Origin: Pararge aegeria
Taxonomy: Eukaryota; Arthropoda; Insecta; Lepidoptera; Nymphalidae
Direction of reading: 5' to 3'
DNA: 64,000 nucleotides
Assembly (NCBI RefSeq): GCF_905163445.1
Contig: NC_053200.1
Coordinates: 2,418,001-2,482,000 of the forward strand
Every line of letters begins with the position of its first letter. Position 1 is the first letter of the stretch. A program made the position numbers and the translations under genes. Shown here piece after piece: positions 57,601-64,000 of the stretch. Below the pieces are notes generated by a model. The model was not told the DNA's origin, made no database searches, and saw only the letters and a program-made list of their open reading frames with translations.

Positions 57601-60600
57601 AAAGAGTACAGCTAAATGCGCTTTAATATATCATGGATTTCCGCAAAGTAACGCCTGCTTCTATCCAATATTATATAGCGGTGAAACTATGCATGAATGA
57701 GAGCATGATCTTCTCAAGGGCGTTTGAAGTCCACCAATCTGCACTTGGCCAGCATGGTGGACCACAGCCCAAACCCTTCTAATTTTGAGAGGAAACCTGT
57801 GACCTGTAATGGTCCGGTTAGTAATGATAAATATACAAATAGAATATTACTAACTTATTTCTGCAAGCATATTCCATCTTGGGCCAAATTTACCACCTGT
57901 TTTTTCCATTAGATTATGGTCAAGGCCATAACCAAAAACCTTACTATTTTATATGTGAAGCGGCGATAGCCCAGTGGGTAGGACTTCGACTTCACGTTCG
58001 GAGAGCGAGTTCGAATCCCAGCAATCACCTCTAACTTTTCCAAGTTATGTTCGTTTAAAGCAATTAAAATATCACTCGCTTCAACTGTGAAGGTTAAACA
58101 TGTTGAGGAAATCTGCATACCTTAGAGTTCTGCGTAATGTTCTCAAAGGTGTGTGAAGTCCACTGATCAGCACTGGGCCAGCGTGGTGGACTACAGCCTT
58201 AACCCCTTTTCATTGTGGGAGGAAACCCGTGCTTTTTAGTAAGCCGGTAAAGGGTTGATATAATGATGATGAAAATGAGATGAAATAAGTAGTGTAAATG
58301 CTTTCTCTTTCCAGACATGATCAACATGATATCAATAGAGTTTGAACCATACTGTACAGAGTGGGTGCATTCCGCTGGCGACCCTATATCAGCGATAGCA
58401 GTGTAAGATTTTCTTTCTCATTTATATATTGATTTTATATTTTATATATATATTTATTTATTTTTTATTTTATATATTTGCAATATCTTTATATTGTAAT
58501 AATATATAACTTATTATTATTATTTTGTTATTTAATTTATCTTTTTATATTCTTATAACTGGGTTTATACCTTTCAATAAAGATTATTATTATTATTATA
58601 TTTTAGAGCTGAGATCTTGATTAGTCATCTTCATTCCGATCTTGCAATCTGCTGTTATATCCTGTAAAGAGTCAAGTATTTCCAGCATTAACCGACATTA
58701 TATTTGTAGTAGAGGGCCATTCAAATATTACGTAGGCAGATTTTTTACAATTTACACTCCGTTCCCCTTGTCAGCAAAAGTAAGCAAAGCTTTTACCCCC
58801 TCTCCCCATGCTTACATAATCATTGCTATAGTATTATGAAAAAAAAATAAAACAACTGCTGTCGTAATCATCATTTCGACCTCCCCCAGCCGGCAACGCA
58901 TCGGTGGCTCCTCTGGTGCTGCAGATGTTTATGGGCGGCGGTGATCACTTACCATCAGGTGACCCACTTGCTCGTTTGCCCGCTATTAATATAAAAAAAA
59001 AAGCCTCATGTTATCAGAAATAAGCAAAACAAAGGCCCACCCTTCCATAGCGCTTACGTATTACTTCGTGGACATGTTATATCATATCATGTCCACGAAA
59101 CTTGTCGTGGACATGATATGATATTATATCAGTGAGTCAGGACTTTTGACTAGACTGACTTGTAGATGATGGACTGTTTTGTATGCTGTCAGTATAAAAG
59201 TAATGTATATATTACCTTTTAGATCAGAAAAGGGCACAAACAAAATCCACATATTCGACGGCACGCAAATCTCGGGAACCCCATTACACACCTTCGAGTT
59301 GCATCAAAACGAGGTCGTCACCATCAAATACAACCCAGTTTTCGAAGCGGCAGTGTCTGTGGACAAAGCTGGTATAGTCGAGTACTGGACCGGACCTAAA
59401 TATGAGCACGAGTTTCCGAAAAACGTCAAATTCAAATCCAAATTGAGCACGGATCTGTTCGATTTCGTGAAGAATAAAACTTACCCCACTGCTTTGGATT
59501 TTTCGCCAGATGGAAAGAAAATGGCTGCCATAAGTTTGGATAGAAAGGTACTTGATCTTATTTAAAATATATTTAAATAGGACACGATTGCAGGTGGGGA
59601 CGGCAGGTCAGAATGCAGTGGTCACCAACCTTTTCTTTCGGATGTCGTACGAGGCGATTAAGGGAATATAATGGAGAACGGGCAGCAGCTTTCTTTATGC
59701 TACTACTACCATTTATTGGGATCTCAAACACGTCTGCCCAGCGTGGTGATTATGGGCTTTAAGCCCGCTTTTACTAAATCTAGAGAAGCGGTGATAACGC
59801 ATTAGTTAGGAGCTCGACTTCACTACAGGCAGAGTTAAAATACCAGCACGCAACTTTTATAAGTTATGTGCATTTTAAGTAATTGAAAGATCACTTGCTT
59901 CAACGGCGAAGGAAAACATGCCTGAGAGTTCTACTTAATGTTCTCAAAGGTGTGTGGAGTCCACCAATCCGCACTGGGCCAGCGTGGTGGACTACGGCCT
60001 TAATCCCTTCTCATTATGGGAGGAGACCCGTGCTCTGTAGTGGGCCGGTGATGATGTGATGGTGATGATGCATAGAAGAAAAACGTTTCACCGACTCTTA
60101 GATGATGACTAACGATGTTAGGCGCCATTTAAAGTTATAATACCAATTCCGCTGTAATGTTTCGGATACTCGTAAACTGACACAAAAATATAATAATACA
60201 AACACAAAAAAACCTTGTGGCAAAAATCATAGAAAAGTTGGTTATATGAGTTGCCTAGTGAAAATCTATTGGTGAAAGGTAAATGTATGTTTAGGAATCT
60301 ATTCTTAAATATAATTTAACGGGTATATACCACGATAATATTTTGGGATTATATGCGTAGCTCCGCAGTTCATGGATTCTTATAAAATGGACAATAACTT
60401 TTGAAAATTCGTCGGCCGATTGTCGGAGTGGGCAACGACCTGCTTTCTATGTCTAGGCCGTGGGTTCGATTCCCGCAACTGGATAACGTTTGTGTTATAA
60501 ACATGCATGTTTTTCAGTGTCTTGGTGTTTATATGTATGTTATAAGTATTATACATAAAAATATTCATCAGTCATCTTAGTACCCATAACACTTGCTGTC

Positions 60601-63600
60601 ACTTCACCATCAGATGAGATTGCAGTCAAAGGCAAACTTAAAGAAAAATCATAAAAATATTCATCAGTCAACTTAGTACCCATAACACAAGCTACGCTTA
60701 CTTTGGGGCTAGATGGCGTTGTGTGTCATGTCGCAGTATATTTATTTATTATTTACTATTAAATTGTTTACTTGTATATAATAAATAATTCTGACAGGTC
60801 CGAGTGTTCCACTTCTTAACGGGAAAACTGCACAAAGTTATAGACGAGAGTCTGCAAAGGTTTCAAGAGCTACAGCATCAGACACAACAGCTGCCTAATA
60901 TGGAGTTTGGGAGACGGTATTTATTACAGAGATTTTCCATTTGCTTTGCATGTATTTCCTTCAAACGTTCGGAAGATGCCCAAAGACGCATACGCTTTCT
61001 ATTTCACTACTTCGGTAACGGAACACCGAAAACAAAACTTGAAGTATACCTTACTTATACCTATGCTAAATAAAAACCGAATAATTTGGGAGACAGTATT
61101 TATTACAGTTATATTTTTTTTTCCTTTTGTTTTGCACGAATTTCCTTCAAACGTTCGGAAGATGGCCAAAGAGGCATACGCTTTCTATTTTACCATTTCG
61201 AAACACCGAAATAAAACTTGAATTATACCTTACTTATACAGAGTGCCTGATTTAGCAAGCGCGGGGTCCGTAGCAAATTCTTTAAAAGAGCCCTTGATCT
61301 GCTATGGGTTCTTAAGTATAAAGTGGTAAAAAAACAATTCAATACTCAATACGTACTTGCTATCTACAAGTTACAAATTTGTGGGTAATGAATAGTGTAG
61401 TACATTACTATAGACGATGTGTGTGCGTGTGCGAGTGCGTGTGCTTGTGCGTGTGCGTGTGCGAGTGCGTGTGCGTGTGCGTGTGTGTGTGCGTGTGCGT
61501 GTCAGTCAGTCAGTCAGTCAGTCTGTCATAGATGAGTGATATTAAATATGCGGTTCCCTCTTTCGCGCGGGGCTCGTAGCAATTGCTACCCTCGCTACGC
61601 TGTTAATCCGGCACTGCTTGTACCTATGCTAAATAAAAACTGAATAAATAAGACTCGATTATAAACTATGGCATCTCTAGTTATGGCAGAACTTATAAAA
61701 CCCATCTGCAAAACATTTATAAATTGCAACTTAGATTACTGAAAACAATAGTTCCATTGAAAATTAAATATAGACATAAAAATAATTACGAAAGGCTTTT
61801 TAAATATAGTAATGTAATGTCTGTTTATGACAGAGTGGATTTAGCAATAATAACCCTGTATCATAATTACATTCGCAAATTAGACAAGAATGCTAGACCT
61901 ATGAACTTACGTCATTTAAACTACCTACCTATGTTTAGAACACCCACATTTAATAATATTTATGGAAAGAGGGTGTGGGAGTACCTCCTGCCTAGTGTTT
62001 TAGAAAAATTACCTAGACCTTTACTAGAAGAAATTAAAAATAAAAACCTGAACCAAATCAAAAACAAATTGAAACGTTCTTACATTCGGGGTACGTGCAA
62101 AAACTCCAAGGTGGAAGTTCATCCACACCATTCCTACAAATTCCATTAATTAAAATTATAGAAATACATTAAATATTAATTAATATATATATATATATAT
62201 ATTACAGAACTTTCGTGTTTTCTTCTGTTCCGGTTGTTTGTGTTTATTTTGATAACCTCTGGACCCCACAATAGGTAACCTGTGTCGTGGGGCCCAGTTA
62301 ATAGATTGCAAAAATAGATTGCTCGGCCAGAAAAGGGAAATTGACGAATATGACAATTTTAAATACAATTAATAAGTAAAGATATTTGCGAATAATATAT
62401 TTATTTACTAGTTTATGCCCCCGGTTTCGCTCAAATTTTTGATGTGATAAAATTTAACTTCTAAGGTTTATAAAAATGTCTTACTAATAGAAATAGATGA
62501 ACGTAAATTACTTAAAAAATCAGACACCGTAAAATAAATTTTAATCCCTTTAATTTGAAGCCTTTGGATTTGGAATTTTTAAAATTTGTTGATAAATCGA
62601 AAAGCTAAAATCAAAGTTTCATGAGTGTAACTTGTAAAATAAATTGATAAATGAAGAATTTTATACAACCTTTCATCCCCCATTAAGAGGGTTACTCTTA
62701 GGGTTGGAATTTTTAAAAATCCTTTGCGGATGCCTACGTTGTAATAACTATCTGTGTGCAAAATTTCAGCCCGATCCGTCAAGTGGCTAGAGCTGTGCGT
62801 TGATAGATCAGTTAGTCAGTGATCTTTGCCTTTTATATATAGGTAAAGATGTACATATTAAAGGTGTTTATTTTCCGAGTACGGACTTCCGAGATGGGAC
62901 ATTGAAGTCTAAGATACCGATATAAAACGTCCTTCACCGAGATGGTCATTTGATGAAACGTATTTTATATTTAATTTAATATATCAATATTGCATATGGG
63001 TTGTCTAACAAATTTCAGTCCAGGATATGCTTAATTAATAATTAAAAAAATTTTTTTTTTTTAACATTTGATTTGATCTGATTCCACAACACCGGTTTGA
63101 TTATTAGACAAATGTGACATATGTGACAGTATGAAGCCCATAGAATATGCAAACGTTAGGTTGCCTATTCTTTTCCGGTCACAACTCTCAGGTAGCCAGG
63201 TATAATCAGGTAAATCGATACTAACATTTTGCACTGGACTGATTATTGAATTAAAATTCAATGAAAATAAAGATGATTTATTTATTTATTCAATTACAAG
63301 TCCATTACAATGTCATATAGATTACATAATTGTTATATTATTTAATTATGAACACGATGGTATAGGGTTGCCTGCGAAAAATACTACCTTTGGCCTGATT
63401 CAAAAAACTGTCCATTTAGAATGGCAACGGAGCGTGACCTTGACAAATCGGAAGCGGCTCAGCTCGCGAACATAGTGTTCGACAGCAGCGGCCACTTCGT
63501 AGCGTACTCCACCATGCTGGGCGTGAAGCTCATCAACCTCGCCACCAACCGCTGCGTCGCCATGCTCGGCAAGCCCGAGAACTTGCGCCCGTTGCACCTG

Positions 63601-63612
63601 GCGCTGTTCCAG
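51651..63612 (+). CDS. PPWD1: PPWD1, WD40 part, coding exons 1-7 (partial)
   Basis: Peptidyl-prolyl isomerase with WD repeats, a spliceosome-associated nuclear cyclophilin. Exons: 51651-51774, 52190-52350, 57238-57376, 58315-58402, 59223-59547, 60798-60916, 63420-63612. All joints are GT-AG and phases agree (1, 0, 1, 2, 0, 2, 0), giving 383 codons. An acidic N-terminus with a KPKKRK nuclear signal precedes YERSYMHRDVVTHVVVTKTD, ASQDGHLKFWKKQEEGIEFV and KHFRCHLAPISHVA, then VKVFDVVNFDMINM, AGIVEYWTGPKYEHEFPKNV, ALDFSPDGKKMAAISLDRKV, LPNMEFGRRMATERDL and GHFVAYSTMLGVKLIN. These follow the order of human PPWD1 (646 aa). The cyclophilin domain lies past the right edge. A seven-codon uORF (51608-51631) precedes the start. 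Introns carry a LINE, SINEs and a tandem duplication. Confidence 0.94.
52723..56350 (-). mobile_element. Frameshifted CR1-like LINE in PPWD1 intron 2
   Basis: Antisense to PPWD1. On the minus strand: the ORF1 C-terminus (56337-55741), the endonuclease (55657-54650; GDMNINTL, CIDHILTN, LSDHNTAQ) and the reverse transcriptase in two frames (54626-54051 NYRPIALISVLSKIYEKVI; 54049-53273 MSKAFDLVNHE, GVPQGSILGPLLFLLYINDL, LFADDTTIII). One break is in a nine-A run near 54655, another near 54050. The C-terminal tail below 53273 is also broken. The 3' end is an AATAAATTTCC then ATTTC-repeat tail near 52723-52745. The 5' part of ORF1 is missing. It is inactive as it stands. Confidence 0.82.
55741..56337 (-). 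pseudogene. LINE ORF1 C-terminal part with SGNH-hydrolase-like block
   Basis: 198 codons. The stretch VILLIGQNDSN carries the G-x-N-D form of block III of SGNH/GDSL esterases, and hydrophobic strands (NVFLLNVFKNNFLNEYKLN, LRTIVNSFKNVKYINL) follow as in that fold. ORF1 proteins of CR1-type LINEs are known to carry an esterase domain. The N-terminus with the Gly-Asp-Ser block is absent, so this is a fragment. The tail has two copies of RKGTIP[FY]YF. Confidence 0.5.
56520..56720. repeat. Dispersed repeat F copy
   Basis: AAGCTTAACTTGCTATACTC, CAGGAGAATCTGTACACTG, TAATTTCTTCAATCTTT, ATGTACTCTCCCCACACGTT. A shorter piece occurs at 57570-57620. Confidence 0.5.
56840..56960 (-). repeat. tRNA-derived SINE head
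   Basis: The minus strand reads GCCGTAGCTTAATTGGTGAA (an A box) then ...GCAGGTTCAAATAAATCCTT (a degraded B box). There is no intact acceptor stem or 3' end, so it is not called as a tRNA gene. Confidence 0.5.
57690..58275 (+). repeat. Two family-B SINE copies
   Basis: 57690-57840 is a 3' part (TTCTCAAGGGCGTTTGAAGT, TGGCCAGCATGGTGGACCAC). 57955-58275 is nearly complete, with A box GATAGCCCAGTGGGTAGGAC, B box GAGTTCGAATCCCAGC and a body ending TTGATATAATGATGATG. It lies in PPWD1 intron 3, close to exon 4. Confidence 0.7.
59067..59124. repeat. Nested hairpin cluster
   Basis: CGTGGACATG / CATGTCCACG arms at 59067-59097. In addition, 59079-59097 is the exact 19-bp complement of 59106-59124 with an 8-base loop. 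It lies in PPWD1 intron 4, about 100 bp before exon 5. Confidence 0.85.
59590..60070 (+). repeat. Family-C repeat followed by family-B SINE
   Basis: 59590-59770: GGCAGGTCAGAATGCAGTGG, GGGAATATAATGGAGAACGG, ACGTCTGCCCAGCGTGGTGA. 59780-60070: CTTGCTTCAACGGCGAAGGA, GTGTGGAGTCCACCAATCCG, CACTGGGCCAGCGTGGTGGA, and a TGATGATG end. It lies in PPWD1 intron 5. Confidence 0.65.
60410..60750 (+). repeat. Family-A SINE interrupted by a 57-bp Jockey tail
   Basis: B box GGTTCGATTCCCGCAACTGG and the full family-A body. At 60593-60649 a fragment CTTCACCATCAGATGAGATT, GCAGTCAAAGGC and AAAGAAAAAT is inserted, like a Jockey 3' end. It is bordered by 39-bp direct copies (60554-60592, 60650-60688) with one mismatch. 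Confidence 0.65.
60904..61238 (+). repeat. 179-bp tandem duplication spanning the PPWD1 exon 6 donor
   Basis: TTTGGGAGACGGTATTTATT at 60906 and TTTGGGAGACAGTATTTATT at 61085 start two copies that share TTTCCTTCAAACGTTCGGAA, GCATACGCTTTCTATTT and TACCTTACTTATAC. Copy 2 resumes after an insertion at 61617 (GTACCTATGCTAAATAAAAA). Confidence 0.85.
61239..61616. mobile_element. hAT-like MITE carrying a GT-rich microsatellite
   Basis: Ends CAGAGTGCCTGATTTAGCA and, complemented, CAGTGCCGGATTAACAGCG are imperfect inverted repeats. Flanks CTTATA and CTTGTA may be a decayed duplication. Inside, 61416-61530 is (TGTGCG)n followed by (CAGT)n. It splits copy 2 of the tandem duplication. Confidence 0.5.
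61650..62150 (+). mobile_element. LINE ORF2 C-terminal fragment
   Basis: The open frame reads YGISSYGRTYKTHLQNIYKL then QLRLLKTIVPLKIKYRHKNN ... RPMNLRHLNYLPMFRTPTFN ... RVWEYLLPSVLEKLPRP. This is the typical C-terminal tail after the reverse transcriptase in CR1/Jockey-type ORF2. The catalytic domain is absent. A (TA)n run follows at 62180-62202. Confidence 0.65.
62408..62849 (-). mobile_element. Non-autonomous Helitron, minus orientation
   Basis: On the minus strand it starts A|TCTTTACCTATATATAAAA and ends GAGCGAAACCGGGGGCATAA then ACTAG|T. Both termini and the A/T flanks fit Helitrons. There is no ORF of note. It lies in PPWD1 intron 6. Confidence 0.6.
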
Positions 63613-63699
63613 GTATGAGTTCGGATTTAAGTGTATCTTTCTCCCATAGCTGCCGCAGATAGCGATTAATAAAAACTAATTATAAAAAATTATAAATAC

Positions 63700-64000
63700 G
63701 TGTAGACAGTAGCGTGCACTTCATACATGCTCAAAAGCACTGCCTACCCTAGAACTGATATATAACTCGTGTAGGAGGAGAATTTGAGCCGTTTTATGCA
63801 ATTTTCCTGATATCCGCTGTTCCAGGTACGTTTTCGCTATTAGCTGGTTCTAATGCACGGCTAGAATAGGATAAGTGTCTTTCACACACACATACACACA
63901 CACACACATCCATATTGAAGATAAACCGTACGGAACAGTAAACGTACCGTTCCACAGCTACCGTAGATACCAGGGGGATACCAGGGGGGGGGGGGGGGTT
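63700..64000. other. Start of PPWD1 intron 7, with repeats
   Basis: A relative of the 40060 MITE (63709-63830), a short (AC)n run (63885-63908) and a terminal G run from 63985. The G run sits at the window edge and may be a sequencing or assembly artefact. Confidence 0.5.

Noticed and set aside
57960..58025. Possible tRNA gene on the plus strand
   Set aside because: It is the head of a family-B SINE with the usual body attached; the same body occurs at several other places in the window.
63985..63998. Terminal poly-G as a telomere-like or G-quadruplex feature
   Set aside because: It is a simple run at the window edge with no repeat unit, so an artefact or microsatellite is more likely.

Overview
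This window looks like insect nuclear DNA, most probably from a moth or butterfly. It is AT-rich, its genes are split by GT-AG introns, and it is crowded with repeats of lepidopteran type: tRNA-derived SINEs, LINE tails, Helitrons with CTAG ends, and hAT and Tc1/mariner-like MITEs. The order assignment is an inference from repeat and protein character, because no search could be run. I found no prokaryotic gene, CRISPR array or rRNA, and no tRNA gene that I would call functional.

Three host genes can be built exon by exon with consistent splice phases. (1) Minus strand, 160 to 21662: the 5' 18 coding exons (1101 codons) of a macroglobulin complement-related gene (Mcr). It encodes a secreted alpha-2-macroglobulin/TEP-family protein with an LDL-receptor class A module, and it continues off the left edge. 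(2) Minus strand, 29303 to 35949: a complete two-exon CNBP gene (145 aa, six CCHC zinc knuckles). Its single coding intron holds an apparently intact LINE. (3) Plus strand, 51651 to 63612: the first seven coding exons (383 codons) of PPWD1, the WD40 part of a spliceosomal cyclophilin; the isomerase domain lies beyond the right edge. A lone first coding exon of an unidentified minus-strand gene lies at 45013-45205, and possible non-coding 5' exons lie near 23.15 kb (Mcr) and 44.5 kb (CNBP).

The rest is mostly mobile DNA. Jockey-type fragments lie at about 27.1-28.3 kb and 36.8-37.5 kb. A two-ORF LINE spans about 31.3-35.7 kb. A 5'-truncated RTE element with an open 915-codon frame lies at 47.2-50.0 kb. 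A frameshifted CR1-like element sits inside PPWD1 intron 2 (52.7-56.3 kb), and a LINE C-terminal fragment lies at 61.65-62.15 kb. Helitrons, MITEs, several SINE families, a 44-bp minisatellite and many hairpins fill introns and intergenic DNA, often nested in one another.

The most notable signals are these: a canonical A AAA AAC slippery heptamer exactly where the intact LINE would need a -1 shift to make its ORF2; a covarying stem-loop shared by five LINE tails; a decayed duplicate of a CNBP exon end inside the CNBP intron; a 22-bp inverted filler at the 5' junction of the RTE insertion; and a tandem duplication across a PPWD1 splice donor. I do not see a new multi-gene system. The novelty here lies in retroelement mechanics and exon evolution.
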